Shown one piece after another: positions 46,701-55,716 of a stretch of 64,000 nucleotides of DNA (within the stretch, counting starts at the first letter, position 1; the number at the start of each line of letters is the position of its first letter). The stretch comes from Candidatus Thiosymbion sp. Its GTDB lineage: Bacteria > Pseudomonadota > Gammaproteobacteria > Chromatiales > Chromatiaceae. A model generated the notes under the pieces. That model saw only the letters and a program-made list of their open reading frames with translations. It was not told the DNA's origin and did not search any database. Position numbers and translations under genes: made by a program. The stretch spans positions 101,345 to 165,344 of the forward strand of contig JAHDND010000048.1 of NCBI GenBank assembly GCA_018435665.1, written 5' to 3'.

Positions 46701-47436
46701 TGATCGCCAGCCAGACGACGCGGTTATCCCAGGCCGCCAGCAGGTTGTCGCGCAGGTAGGCCCCGCGCCGATAGCGGGCCCAGTCGAAGGTCATGGCCTC
46801 GCCGGGGTGAGGCTGGGGCTGGGTCTGGGGCAGGCGGTAGGCGAGCAGGGCCTCCACCAGGGAGGCCAGCGCCAGCAGCCAGCCCAGGGGGGCGATGAGG
46901 TGCATGACCTCCCCCGGCGTGGTGTAGACCGCCGCGCTCAGGTAGCCCTCGAAGAGCACCGAGAAGAAGAAGATGCCGAAGAGGATGGCGGTGGTGGTGG
47001 TGGCCTGGACCCAGCCGTTGGCCGTCGCCAGGGCCTCGTTGCCCACCAGTTCCTTGATGTAGCCGTACTTGGCCGGGGAGTAGATGGCGCTCTGGGCGGC
47101 GAGGAGGAAGGTCATGGCGAAGGCCGGCCAGAACCAGCCCAGGTAGTAGCAGAGGGTGATGGCCAGGGTGATGGCCACCGCCGCCCAGGCCGCCAGGCGC
47201 ATCACCCGGGGCTTGGCGAAGCGGTCGGCGAGGTAGCCCGAGGGGGAGAACAGCAGGACGAAGGGCAGCAGGATCAGGGCGTTGACGATGGCGGTGAGCA
47301 GGATCTGGGCATCGCCGTCGTAGGTCTTGAACAGGGTGTTCTGGATGATGATCTTGTGGCCCAGGTCGACGAAGGCATTGAGGAACATCATGCCGATGAA
47401 GGGCAGGAAGCCAGCGATGCGAAAGAGTTGCCGCAT
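43789..47436 (-). CDS. aas: LplT-PlsC-acyl-ACP synthetase triple fusion (Aas type)
   Basis: A 1215-residue inner-membrane enzyme for lysophospholipid repair. Residues 1 to about 415 are an MFS lysophospholipid flippase (LplT-like). About 430-640 are a PlsC acyltransferase with the NHxxxxD motif in GNHISWLDWAM and the later FPEGTIS. The remainder is an AMP-forming acyl-ACP synthetase with SSGSEGIPKGIELTHRN and GYGATETTP. Together they import lyso-PE and re-acylate it; E. coli uses separate lplT and aas. A low-complexity Gly/Ala/Ser/Thr segment of about 50 residues (DNA about 45018-45170) interrupts the adenylation domain. Confidence 0.94.
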   Translation of the reverse strand: MRQLFRIAGFLPFIGMMFLNAFVDLGHKIIIQNTLFKTYDGDAQILLTAIVNALILLPFVLLFSPSGYLADRFAKPRVMRLAAWAAVAITLAITLCYYLGWFWPAFAMTFLLAAQSAIYSPAKYGYIKELVGNEALATANGWVQATTTTAILFGIFFFSVLFEGYLSAAVYTTPGEVMHLIAPLGWLLALASLVEALLAYRLPQTQPQPHPGEAMTFDWARYRRGAYLRDNLLAAWDNRVVWLAIIGLSVFWSISQVILAVFPAFAKDTLGETNTVVIQGILACSGLGIILGSIIAGRVSRHYIETALIPLGAVGIAITLFLVPGLDSTWAHGLNFFMIGILGGFILVPLNALIQFNAGEQALGRVLAANNFIQNLWMLAFLGITIAAAYLALGDVTLILGLALIALVGAAYTLYKLPQSLVRFLIQRLVATRFRLKVIGLDHLPATGGVLLLGNHISWLDWAMVQMACPRPVRFVMEREIYARWYLKWFLDFFQVVPISRGSSRHAITLLARLLEEGQVVCLFPEGTISKNGQLAEFKRGFELTARQVAADAAAVIVPFYLRGLWGSLFSYATARLRQSREEGRLRSVVVAFGAPLPLTAGAELVKQAVFDLSVSSWEDYVHDLPILPLAWLRQAKRHLGRVAIIESTGARVSNRHLLAGVLLFARRIRRLAPEAAIGILLPASGACAIANLAGLLTGKRVVNLNYTASPEALRAAIANAGIRHIITADRFLTRLSARGIDVRALLGAQAAVQDMEGSGQPFADAKAAGGGDGADRTAGSVSASGMAGALGTGETDSEGGAVTPDQPNIHLHAMEDLRARIGKAEGLGTLVLASLLPARLLFALWGRRTQPEDTAVILFSSGSEGIPKGIELTHRNLMANIRQITDVLNTRQDDILLANLPPFHAFGLTVTTLLPLVEGIPTVCHPDPTDALGSAKAIARYRATVLFGTSTFLRLYTRNRKVHPLMLEPLRLVVAGAERLAPDVREAFTLKFQKTLHEGYGATETTPVASVNVPDTLDTDNWKIQTASRPGTVGLPLPGTSFRIVDPATLAALPPGEDGLILIGGVQVMKGYLNDPERTAAALVTLDGKRWYQTGDKGHLDEDGFLTIVDRYSRFAKIGGEMIGLTAVEEQVRRVLAQPELELAAVNLPDAQKGERILLLVAADLDGDDLRRTLLAAGANPLTIPAAVRQVAAIPKLGSGKTDFAAVKRLALSE

Positions 47437-47583
47437 GGGCCGAGACTCCGGAAAAGAGGTTGAGCCCAGTGGCGGATCGGGGTCCCTGGGCGGGGAGCGG
47501 GGTCAACTATACCTGACCGTGGGATTCGGTTAGCCGGTCAGGCGTGGGAGGATCGGGAGGGGGTCTGGCAGGGGATCCTGGAT

Positions 47584-48864
47584 CTAGACCCGCGGGCTGC
47601 GGCCCTCGATGAGGAAGATGGGAAAGATGACGCCAAAGATGAGGGCGGCGATGGTAAAGGCCGTCTTGAGCAGCGTCTGCAAGGTATGGGTGGCCATCTC
47701 CGGCGGGACAGCGGCGGGGGCCAACTGGGTGAGCAGAAATAGGTGATTGAGCCCGTCGATGGCGAGGAAGCCAGGGATCATGGGTAGCACGCAGATCAGG
47801 GCGAACACCGCCGAGGGGAAATGGCCGCGACGGGCGACCAGGGACATGAGCACCGAGACCGCCGCCGCGCCGATGAAGGCGGCCACGGCGATATCCAGCC
47901 CCCCCAAGGCGACGAGTTCGGTCCTGATCCCGCGGGCCAGGATGCCCCCCAGACCCAGGAGGGGGATGAAGCGCCCCGGCACATTGAACAGAAGCCCGAG
48001 CCCCATGGCGGCGACACCCGCGAATAGGGCGTCGGCCAGGCGCACCAGCCACAAGCCGAGCTGTGGCGCGGTCTCGACCTGCAAGCTGTTGAACAATATA
48101 AGCAAGGGCACGCTCGCCGCCAGGGTGAGGATGATGATCATCATCCCCGCGTAGGCCAGCCGACCCCAGGCCACGGTGTTGTGATTACGCAGGATGTCCA
48201 GACCGGCATTGATGAGCGGGAAACCCGGTACCTGGGGCAGCAGCACGGCGATGATGGCGACCAGCCCCGTGGCGGTGCCCAGCAGGCTGGCCAGCAAACC
48301 GGAAACCAGTACCGCCGCCAGGCCGGCGAGCAGCATGCTCAGGTAGAGGTTCTGACCGCGACCCAGGAGGACCTTTTTCAGCAGGCTCAGCAACACGGCG
48401 GCGGGCAGGATGGCGGCGCAGGCCATGTCATCGGCGCCGTTGACGATGCCAAAGGCCAGGGCCACCAGGCCCACCAGCAGGTGCTGGGCCCAGCCCCGCA
48501 GGGGCGAGCGCAGACCCTCGATCTCCCGCAGGCGCTGGCGGATCTGGTCGGGGCTGGGGCGGTCGATCTCCAGCCGCCGGATCAGCTGGCTGACGGCGAT
48601 CAAGACCGCGATGTTGAAGGTGACGAAGGCCCCACGCCGTTCCACCCGGGTGTGGAAATGCTGGCCCTGGATGTCGGTGATCATCAGGCCGTCGTACTCG
48701 ATCAGGACCTGGATCTCGTCGCCGCCCAGGTAGTTCTTCAGGGCGTGGACGCTGTCGATCACCCGCTGCACCGTGGCGCCGTGCAAAAAGAGCAGCTTGC
48801 CCAACTGCAGATAGAGGCCGATGAAGCGTCGGGGGTGGTATGGAACCGGGGTCGCGGTGGTCAT
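47584..48864 (-). CDS. ThrE-like threonine/serine exporter family protein
   Basis: A 426-residue inner-membrane protein of the ThrE family. The N-terminal soluble ThrE domain (YLQLGKLLFLHGATVQRVIDSVHALKNYLG, about residues 15-140) precedes about ten membrane spans in two sets. The second set (about 290-420) resembles the separate ThrE_2 half, so both halves are in one chain as in Corynebacterium ThrE. Export of threonine or serine is by family. It lies upstream of the Aas fusion on the same strand with a 147-nt gap. Confidence 0.88.
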   Translation of the reverse strand: MTTATPVPYHPRRFIGLYLQLGKLLFLHGATVQRVIDSVHALKNYLGGDEIQVLIEYDGLMITDIQGQHFHTRVERRGAFVTFNIAVLIAVSQLIRRLEIDRPSPDQIRQRLREIEGLRSPLRGWAQHLLVGLVALAFGIVNGADDMACAAILPAAVLLSLLKKVLLGRGQNLYLSMLLAGLAAVLVSGLLASLLGTATGLVAIIAVLLPQVPGFPLINAGLDILRNHNTVAWGRLAYAGMMIIILTLAASVPLLILFNSLQVETAPQLGLWLVRLADALFAGVAAMGLGLLFNVPGRFIPLLGLGGILARGIRTELVALGGLDIAVAAFIGAAAVSVLMSLVARRGHFPSAVFALICVLPMIPGFLAIDGLNHLFLLTQLAPAAVPPEMATHTLQTLLKTAFTIAALIFGVIFPIFLIEGRSPRV

Positions 48865-49167
48865 GGGTGGCGAGGGATGCGGAGGGGAGGGCGTGCCCGT
48901 CAGGGGCGGCGAACCGTCAGGCAGGCGGGGGTGAAGAGGCTGGCGGTGAAGTATAGTGGACCCGGTACCGGTTTTTATAAGGGTTCCCAGTGATTGAGCG
49001 GGAGATCGTCTTGCGCGATTTCACGCCCTCCCCGCGATCGCTTGACAGGGCAATACTCGCCAGTCTCTGATTAGCGCCCGGACCGACTGGCGAGCCAGCC
49101 GGCTCCGGACATCAGTTGGCGGTAAACCCAGCCCTTCCTGACCTGCGACGCCCACGGCGGTGAGCCC

Positions 49168-50175
49168 ATGTTGAGACTCTTACATTCCATTTTTGGTGGC
49201 CGTGAAGAGCGCGGCCGCTATCCCGCCTCCCTGATCGAACTGGCCACCGAGCGGGTGGTGGAAGGCACGGACCCCCGGTTGCGGGCCCTGTCCGGCCTAG
49301 CCCGGCGGCTGCATGACCCCATCGTCAAGTCCATCGACCACGTCATCGGGGTGGTGAAGGACATCCATGGCTTCCTGGAGGTGAACGCCGCCGCCCATGG
49401 CGCCGACCCGCGACTGGGCGCCTTGTTCGCCTCCGCGGAGAGCATGTTCGACATCTTGGGGCGGGACCAGGCCCTGCGGGAATATCTCGACAGTTCCGAG
49501 GGGCGGGGGGCGTGGCAGGTCTTTGGCCTGCTCATGGCGGACCGGATGGAGCGTAACGTCCTGGGGCTGGATCTGGTGGGAGACCAGATCCGCCGCGACG
49601 TGGCCCAGGTCGTGGTCAGTTTCGTCAATCATCGGCTTCTGGAGCCCAACGTGAGGGAGGAGGAGGGGCGTCGCCAACTGATGCGTCGCGCCTTCGATTT
49701 TCTCCTGACCCAGGCCCTGGACCGGATCAGCGAGGTCAAGCTGGAACGGGCCGACCTGACCCGGCAGCGGGACCTGCTGCGGCGCAAGCTCAGCGCCCTG
49801 GAAAATGGCGGCTGGGGCTTCAAACCGCTCGATCCGCAACACCCGGACCTGGCCACGCTCATGGCCGAACTGGATGAGGTCACGGGCCAACTGGAGGAGC
49901 TGGGACCGGATCAGGAGATCCTGGAGGCCCACCTCGAAATTGTCATCGAGGTCCTTGACAATCCCGGGCAGCATCTGTGGGTGGAACCGATCACCCTCTA
50001 TCTCGATGCCATGAACATCGTCCGGGAACCGAAAGATGCCGCCGCCCGCCGCCTGGATTTCCTGGAGTTTCGCGGCGGCCGCGGCCAGCGGGCCGTCACC
50101 TTGCCCATCTCGCTCCAGCCGGCCCTGTTGCCCGCCCGGGAGGATTTCCTGGCGGCCCTGGACCGTTATTACTGA
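49168..50175 (+). CDS. Unrecognised helical protein
   Basis: A 335-residue soluble protein with no signal peptide or membrane span and very high predicted helix content. Residues about 170-235 form a probable coiled coil (RISEVKLERADLTRQRDLLR, then ALENGG). The C-terminal third is more mixed (HLWVEPITLYLDAMNIVREP). No catalytic motif was recognised. Coding bias and sequence complexity resemble the neighbours, so it is a real gene. It precedes the HlyD-RbbA operon by 164 nt, with a copy of the 31-nt motif between them. Confidence 0.85.
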   Translation: MLRLLHSIFGGREERGRYPASLIELATERVVEGTDPRLRALSGLARRLHDPIVKSIDHVIGVVKDIHGFLEVNAAAHGADPRLGALFASAESMFDILGRDQALREYLDSSEGRGAWQVFGLLMADRMERNVLGLDLVGDQIRRDVAQVVVSFVNHRLLEPNVREEEGRRQLMRRAFDFLLTQALDRISEVKLERADLTRQRDLLRRKLSALENGGWGFKPLDPQHPDLATLMAELDEVTGQLEELGPDQEILEAHLEIVIEVLDNPGQHLWVEPITLYLDAMNIVREPKDAAARRLDFLEFRGGRGQRAVTLPISLQPALLPAREDFLAALDRYY

Positions 50176-50205
50176 ACCGCGTGAAGGCCACGGCAATGTT
50201 TCTCC

Positions 50206-50236
50206 TTATCAGGGGTGTGGCGCGCTTCCTCCTGAC
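50206..50236. repeat. 31-nt dispersed motif, copy 2
   Basis: TTATCAGGGGTGTGGCGCGC followed by TTCCTCCTGAC, 27 of 31 bases as at 3779-3809. It lies about 100 nt before the HlyD adaptor gene. Confidence 0.5.
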
Positions 50237-50339
50237 AGGTAACGTGAAAAGCACGGCAAATTACCATCTTCAATGGGTTGTCTCGATTCCTCATGACGGT
50301 TGACCCTGCTCCGCCCGCAAAGTCCCTGGAAACCATCCC

Positions 50340-51428
50340 ATGCCCATGAAGACCCGCTTGCGGTTGCTGGGGGCCATACTGCTTTTTGCCCTCCTCGCGA
50401 TCGCCGTGGCGGTATGGCTGTGGCGGACCGGCCTTGACCTGACCGTGCTGCCCCAGGGCGTGCTCGGCCTGGTCACCAAACAGGACCTGCCGGCGGGCTT
50501 CGCCCAGGGCAACGGCCGTCTGGAGGCCACTGAGGTCGACGTGGCGACCAAGATCCCGGGGCGGTTGCTGGAGGTGCGGGTGCGGGAGGGCGACCGGGTG
50601 GCGGCGGGCCAGGTGGTGGCGGTGCTGGACACCGCCTCCCTGGAGGCGCAGCGCCGCCAGGCCGAGGCGGAGCAGCGCCGGGCCGAGCAGGAACGGGAGC
50701 AGGGCCTGGCGGTGGGGGACCAGCGCGCCAGCGAGCTCGACTATGCCCGCCGCGAGCTGGCCCGGCTGGAACGCCTGGCCAGCTCGGGCAAGTTCGTCGC
50801 CGAGGACCAGTTGGATCAGGCCCGCACCAAGGCGCGGACCGCCGAGGCCGCCCTGCGGGCGGCGCGGATCCAGGTCGTCGCCGCCGAGGCGGCGATCGCC
50901 GCGGCCCAGGCCAGCAGCGAGCGCGTCGCCGTGGATATCGCCGACAGCACGCTGCGCGCCCCCCGCGCCGGTCGGGTCCTCTATCGGCTGGCGGAGGCCG
51001 GCGAGGTCCTGGGGAGCGGCGGCAAGGTCCTGACCCTGCTCGACCTCACCGACGTCTATCTGGTGATCTTTCTGCCGGCGCCGGCGGCGGGCCGCGTCCC
51101 CCTCGGCGGCGAGGCCCGGATCGTGCTGGATGCCGCCCCCGAGTACGTGATCCCCGCCAGCGTTTCCTTCGTTGCCCCGCGCGCCCAGTTCACCCCCAAG
51201 CAGGTCGAGACCCAGAGCGTGCGTGAGCAACTGGCCTTTCGCGTCAAGGTCCAGATCGCCCCGGAGCTCCTGGCCCGCTACGAGTCCCTGGTCAAGACCG
51301 GCCTCCCCGGCGTCGCCCATGTCCGGCTCGACCCCGACGCCCCCTGGCCGGCGACGCTGACCAGCCGGTTGCCGCCGGAGCCGGTGCCGGTGCCGGATAG
51401 GGTCCCGACCCACCCTCGGGAGCCCTGA
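50340..51428 (+). CDS. HlyD-family periplasmic adaptor (YhiI/YbhG-like)
   Basis: A 362-residue membrane-fusion protein anchored by an N-terminal span (about 8-28). A split lipoyl domain (TEVDVATKIPGRLLEVRVREGDRVAAGQ; STLRAPRAGRVLYRLAEAGEV) flanks a coiled-coil hairpin (about 98-195), with a beta-barrel and membrane-proximal domain after it. It is followed at once by the RbbA-type ABC gene, the pairing seen in E. coli yhiI-rbbA, so it should link that transporter to an outer-membrane channel. Confidence 0.92.
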   Translation: MPMKTRLRLLGAILLFALLAIAVAVWLWRTGLDLTVLPQGVLGLVTKQDLPAGFAQGNGRLEATEVDVATKIPGRLLEVRVREGDRVAAGQVVAVLDTASLEAQRRQAEAEQRRAEQEREQGLAVGDQRASELDYARRELARLERLASSGKFVAEDQLDQARTKARTAEAALRAARIQVVAAEAAIAAAQASSERVAVDIADSTLRAPRAGRVLYRLAEAGEVLGSGGKVLTLLDLTDVYLVIFLPAPAAGRVPLGGEARIVLDAAPEYVIPASVSFVAPRAQFTPKQVETQSVREQLAFRVKVQIAPELLARYESLVKTGLPGVAHVRLDPDAPWPATLTSRLPPEPVPVPDRVPTHPREP

Positions 51429-51429
51429 G

Positions 51430-54400
51430 CTGCCCTCGTCCCCCGTCGTCCGCCTCAGGGAGCTGAGTCACACCTACGGCAAGGTGCGGGCCCTGGCGGG
51501 GGTGAGCCTGGAACTGCCCGCCGGCGCCGTCTGCGGGCTGATCGGCCCGGACGGGGTCGGCAAGTCCACCCTCCTGGGGCTCATCGCCGGGGTGCGGCGG
51601 ATCCAGACCGGCCGGGTCGAGGTCCTGGGCCAGGACCTGCGCCGGCCCGCCGGGCGGGGGCGGGTGGTGGAGCGCATCGCCTACATGCCCCAGGGTCTGG
51701 GGCGCAACCTCTATCCCAGCCTGTCGATCCGCGAGAACCTGGACTTCTTCGGCCGGCTCTTTGGTCAGGACCGGGCCACCCGGGCGGCGCGCATCGCCGA
51801 GTTGACCCAGGCCACGGGCCTCGCCCCCTTCGCCGATCGCCCCGCCATGAACCTCTCCGGGGGCATGAAGCAGAAGCTGGGGCTGTGCTGCGCCCTGATT
51901 CACGAGCCGGACCTGCTGATCCTGGATGAGCCCACCACGGGCGTGGACCCCCTGTCCCGCCGTCGCTTCTGGGAGCTGATGGACCGCCTGCGCCAGCGCC
52001 GCCCGGACCTGAGCGTGCTGGTCTCCACCGCCTACATGGAGGAGGCGGCCCGCTTCGACTTCCTGGTGGCGATGGACGCGGGCCAGGTCCTGGCCCAGGG
52101 CCACCTGGCAGATCTCCAGGCCCGCACCGGGGAGCGGGACCTGGAGGCGATCTTCGTCTCCCTGCTGCCGGCGGCCAAGCGCGGTGACCATCGCCGCCTG
52201 GTCGTTCCCCCCCGCGATACCGCCGCGGATGGCGATCCGGCGATCCGCGCCCGGGGGCTTGGCCGCCGCTTTGGCGACTTCACCGCCGTGGAGGGGGTCA
52301 GCCTCGACATCCATCCCGGGGAGATCTTTGGCTTTCTCGGCTCCAACGGCTGCGGCAAGACGACCACCATGCGCATGCTGACCGGCCTGCTGCCGGCCAG
52401 TGCCGGCCAGGCCTGGGTCTTCGGTCAGCCGGTGGAGGCCGAGGACGCGGCCCTGCGCCAGCGCCTGGGGTTCATGTCCCAGTCCTTCTCCCTCTATGGG
52501 GAGCTCAGCGTGCGGCGCAACCTGGATCTCCACGCCCGGCTCTATCGCTTGCCCGCCGGGCGCATTCCCCAGCGCATCGCGGAACTGGCGGCGCGCTTCG
52601 GGCTGGAACCCTATCTCGAGGCCCGCGCCGAGGAGCTGCCCCTCGGCATGCGCCAGCGCCTGTCCCTCGCCGTGGCGGTGATCCACGCCCCGGAATTGCT
52701 CATCCTCGACGAGCCCACCTCTGGCGTCGACCCCATCGCCCGGGATCGCTTCTGGGAGGAGCTCGTCGCCCTGTCCCGGGGGCAGGGCGTCACGCTCTTC
52801 ATCTCCACCCATTTCATGAACGAGGCGGAGCGCTGCGACCGCCTTTCCCTGATGCACGCCGGGCGCGTCCTGGCCCAGGGGACGCCGGCGGAGCTCAAGG
52901 CCGCCCAGGGGGTGGCGACCCTGGAGGAGGCCTTCATCGCCTATATGGAACAAGAGGGTGGCGCGGATGGTGAGGTCGCGACCCAGCTTCCGGCCAGCGT
53001 TGAGGCGGCTGGTGAGGTCGGGGGTGAAGGGGCGAGGGCAGGCTTGGCAGCCGCGCTGACCAGAAAGGGTGAGGTGGGCGATGAAATCGGGGGTAATGCC
53101 GGGGATGCGCCATGGGTCGAGGCAAGGGAGAAGGCAAGAGATGAGGCAGATGGCGAACCGGCTGTGGGCCAGTCTGGAGGGGAGACGGAGTTTGAACCGG
53201 CGGGAGGGAAAAGGGGTGACGCAGGGGTGGCCGGACGAGCGCCGCTACCTCGCTCGTGCCGACCGCATCGTTTTTCCCTTCGTCGCCTCTGGGCCTATTC
53301 CCGGCGTGAGGGGGCGGAGCTGGTGCGCGATCCCATCCGTCTAGCCTTCGCCCTCCTCGGACCGGTGCTGCTCATGATCGCCATGGGCTTTGGCATCTCC
53401 TTCGATGTGGACGGCATCGCCTTCGCCGTCCTCGACCGTGACCGCACCCCGGCCAGTCGCGCCTACCGGGAACAGTTTGCCGGCACCCCCTGGTTCGCCG
53501 AGCAAGCCCCCCTGGTGGACGAGGCCGATCTGCGGCGGCGGATGGCCAGCGGGCGTTTGGCCCTGGCCATCGAGATCCCCTCGGGCTTCGGCCGCGACCT
53601 CAAGCGAGGGGCGCGACCGGAGGTCAGTCTCCTCATCGACGGCGCCATCCCCTTCCGTGGCGATACCATCCGCGGTTACGTGGAGGGCGTGCATCGGCAC
53701 TATCTGGAGACCCTCGCCCTGGGCCAATCCGCTCCCTCGGCGCCTGGAGCCCCATCAGCGGCCGCAGCCACGTCAGCGGTCGGATCTACATCAGCGCCTG
53801 GCGCGATATCAGTGCCTGACGCGCCGCCCTCAGGTGCCGGGATCGGGACGCTGGCAGCTCCGGTGGAGATCGAGACCCGCTTCCGATTCAACCAGGATTT
53901 CAAGAGCGTCTATGCCATGGTGCCGGGGATCCTGATGCTGCTGCTGATCATGATCCCGGCCACCATGACGGCGGTGGGGGTGGTCCGGGAGAAGGAACTG
54001 GGCTCCATCATCAATCTCTACGCCACCCCGACCAGGGGCCTGGAGTTTCTGCTGGGGAAGCAGTTGCCTTACCTCGGCCTGGCGCTGCTGAGCTACCTGC
54101 TGCTGTTGCTGATGGCCCTCTGGCTGTTCCGCGTGCCTTTGACCGGCAGCCCGGGCGCCCTCAGCCTGGGGGCGGCGCTGTTCGTCTTCGCCACTACCGG
54201 CCTCGGCCTGCTCATGTCGACCTTCATGCGCACCCAGATTGCCGCGGTCTTCGGCACCGCCATCGTCAGCACCATCCCCACCATCCTGTTTTCCGGCATG
54301 CTGGTGCCGGTCTCTTCCCTGACCGGCGCTGCGCGCTTCATGGGGTATGGCTTCCCCAGCGCCTGGTTCAACCACGTTAGCGTCGGCACCTTCACCAAGG

Positions 54401-54504
54401 GGCTGGAAACGGGAGATCTATGGCTGGATTATGGGGTCCTTGGGGCCTTCGGTCTCGGTTTCCTGCTGGTCGGCCTGGCCTTGCTGCGGACCCAGGAGCG
54501 CTGA
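51430..54504 (+). CDS. rbbA: RbbA-type dual-ATPase ABC transporter with ABC-2 permease domain
   Basis: A single-chain transporter of about 1024 residues. The first ABC domain has Walker [10 protein letters not shown] and signature [11 protein letters not shown]. The second has GSNGCGKTT and a degenerate signature [11 protein letters not shown]. An ABC-2 permease with about six spans follows (from [20 protein letters not shown]). No ATG, GTG or TTG exists between the in-frame stop at 51358-51360 and GTG 51484, yet the beta-strand [17 protein letters not shown], needed for the ATPase fold, is encoded from about 51445. CTG 51430, 7 nt after CGGGAG, is therefore the likely start. Low-complexity insertions lie at about 52950-53265 and 53725-53865. 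Confidence 0.9.
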   Translation: MPSSPVVRLRELSHTYGKVRALAGVSLELPAGAVCGLIGPDGVGKSTLLGLIAGVRRIQTGRVEVLGQDLRRPAGRGRVVERIAYMPQGLGRNLYPSLSIRENLDFFGRLFGQDRATRAARIAELTQATGLAPFADRPAMNLSGGMKQKLGLCCALIHEPDLLILDEPTTGVDPLSRRRFWELMDRLRQRRPDLSVLVSTAYMEEAARFDFLVAMDAGQVLAQGHLADLQARTGERDLEAIFVSLLPAAKRGDHRRLVVPPRDTAADGDPAIRARGLGRRFGDFTAVEGVSLDIHPGEIFGFLGSNGCGKTTTMRMLTGLLPASAGQAWVFGQPVEAEDAALRQRLGFMSQSFSLYGELSVRRNLDLHARLYRLPAGRIPQRIAELAARFGLEPYLEARAEELPLGMRQRLSLAVAVIHAPELLILDEPTSGVDPIARDRFWEELVALSRGQGVTLFISTHFMNEAERCDRLSLMHAGRVLAQGTPAELKAAQGVATLEEAFIAYMEQEGGADGEVATQLPASVEAAGEVGGEGARAGLAAALTRKGEVGDEIGGNAGDAPWVEAREKARDEADGEPAVGQSGGETEFEPAGGKRGDAGVAGRAPLPRSCRPHRFSLRRLWAYSRREGAELVRDPIRLAFALLGPVLLMIAMGFGISFDVDGIAFAVLDRDRTPASRAYREQFAGTPWFAEQAPLVDEADLRRRMASGRLALAIEIPSGFGRDLKRGARPEVSLLIDGAIPFRGDTIRGYVEGVHRHYLETLALGQSAPSAPGAPSAAAATSAVGSTSAPGAISVPDAPPSGAGIGTLAAPVEIETRFRFNQDFKSVYAMVPGILMLLLIMIPATMTAVGVVREKELGSIINLYATPTRGLEFLLGKQLPYLGLALLSYLLLLLMALWLFRVPLTGSPGALSLGAALFVFATTGLGLLMSTFMRTQIAAVFGTAIVSTIPTILFSGMLVPVSSLTGAARFMGYGFPSAWFNHVSVGTFTKGLETGDLWLDYGVLGAFGLGFLLVGLALLRTQER

Positions 54505-54559
54505 GGGCGCCGCCCAGAGCGCCGCGATTTGCTTCAGTGCGGGTGAATGTAAAAAGTGC

Positions 54560-54588
54560 TTGACCATATCAGAATACACTAATATTCT
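54560..54588 (+). promoter_or_regulatory. Sigma-70 promoter of the sulfur globule protein gene
   Basis: TTGACC (54560-54565), a 17-nt spacer and TATTCT (54583-54588), in an AT-rich pocket. It is 83 nt before the start codon, after the rbbA stop, so the gene is transcribed independently. Confidence 0.6.
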
Positions 54589-54670
54589 ATACACCCATGG
54601 ACGGCGCAGACAGCACATAAGACGCCGCCCCTTGCTGCCAACAGAAACAACAAGTCGGAGAACATCTGAA

Positions 54671-55012
54671 ATGAAAAAGCTTGCTACCGCCGCCGCCATC
54701 GCCGCCCTGCTGGGTGCTTCCGCTTCCGCTTCCGCCTTCTGGGGCGGCCCAGGCTGGGGTGGCCCGGGTTGGGGTAACGGCGGAAACGACTGGTGGAACG
54801 ACATGTTCGGTGACGGCTATGGCGACTTCAACATGAACATGTCCGGTGGCGGGCGTGGTTGGGGCCGCGGTTACAACCGTTATCGTGACAACTATGGCTA
54901 CGGCTATGGCCCCTACTGGGGTGGCCCCTACGGCTACGCCCCCTACGGCGCGCCCTACGCCCCCTATGCCCCGCCCGCTCCTCCGGCCGCTCCCGCCGCT
55001 GAGGCCAAGTAA
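54671..55012 (+). CDS. Sulfur globule family protein
   Basis: A 113-residue exported structural protein. The signal peptide [20 protein letters not shown] ends around AFW. The mature chain is Gly/Tyr/Trp/Asn-rich ([50 protein letters not shown]) and ends in a Pro/Ala tail ([14 protein letters not shown]). This composition matches the sulfur globule envelope proteins of Allochromatium (SgpA-C type), which coat periplasmic sulfur deposits. It has its own promoter and terminator. It is the strongest clue to a purple sulfur bacterium. Confidence 0.85.
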   Translation: MKKLATAAAIAALLGASASASAFWGGPGWGGPGWGNGGNDWWNDMFGDGYGDFNMNMSGGGRGWGRGYNRYRDNYGYGYGPYWGGPYGYAPYGAPYAPYAPPAPPAAPAAEAK

Positions 55013-55077
55013 GCAGCCACCGGCCGCTCAGGCCGGGTGAGATAAGGAACGATCGGACACAGGGAGGTGTCCGCTGA

Positions 55078-55110
55078 CCCCGATTCGCTCCAGTGGCGGA
55101 TCGGGGTTTT
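55078..55110 (+). terminator. Rho-independent terminator of the sulfur globule gene
   Basis: An 11-bp stem with one G-U pair (55078-55088 with 55096-55106), a 7-nt loop, then TTTTCGTTTG. A smaller GGACAC/GTGTCC hairpin lies just upstream at 55054-55071. Confidence 0.8.
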
Positions 55111-55203
55111 CGTTTGTAGGGTCAACCCGCATCCTTTCGGCTTCCCCGGGTCGGGTGGCGTTTGGAGATTCTTCCCGGGGAGCTTTCGCGTTCTTAAGGC
55201 ACT

Positions 55204-55497
55204 TCAGGCATCGAAGCGGTAATGCTTCTCCACCGGTTCCAGCACCTCCCAGACGCAGGACAGACCAGCCGGGAAGGTGATGAGGTCACCGCGTTGGAAC
55301 TCACGTCCCGCTCCAACCTCCGGGGTCACCCGAAAACGGCCGCGCAGGACATAGCAGGTTTCGGTCTGGTCGTAGTGCCAGGAAAAGGTGGCGACCTCCT
55401 TGCGCCAGATTGGCCAGTATTCGACCCCCAGCACCTCCAGCTTGGCGGGTGAGGGTTTGTGCTCGCAAAGGATTTCCAAGTCATCGTGCTGACTCAT
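55204..55497 (-). CDS. Small cupin-domain protein
   Basis: A 97-residue single-domain cupin of the DUF861/EutQ-like kind. Cupin motifs follow the pattern WHYDQTETCYVLRGRFRVTP and REFQRGDLITFPAGLSCVWEVLEP, with a His and Glu that could bind metal. ATG 55497 is chosen because CGGAG lies 8 nt upstream; a longer frame to 55611 lacks one and adds Pro/Gly-rich sequence. The function is unknown; such proteins often bind small metabolites. Confidence 0.88.
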   Translation of the reverse strand: MSQHDDLEILCEHKPSPAKLEVLGVEYWPIWRKEVATFSWHYDQTETCYVLRGRFRVTPEVGAGREFQRGDLITFPAGLSCVWEVLEPVEKHYRFDA

Positions 55498-55716
55498 GGT
55501 GGGGTCTCCGGGGAAGATGGATGTGTGCCAACCGGCCGCAGTTTGTCCGCGATGCCCGGCATTCTCGGGGCGCCCCGGGACCGGATCAAGCCGCGGCGAT
55601 CCGATTGGCAAGAGCAGGGGGGCATCGAGTGGCTACCGACCCTTCCCGGGCATCCGATCACGCCACGTCGATCCGGTCGGCCGCTTTGCGGAGAGTTGCC
55701 TTCTCATCCAGGCCAG

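Noticed and set aside
49042..49070. TTGACA at 49042 as a promoter for the 335-residue protein
   Set aside because: No acceptable -10 lies 15-19 nt downstream.
55498..55611. N-terminal extension of the cupin protein
   Set aside because: The added 38 residues are Pro/Gly/Arg-rich with no cupin pattern, and the ribosome site is at the inner ATG 55497.
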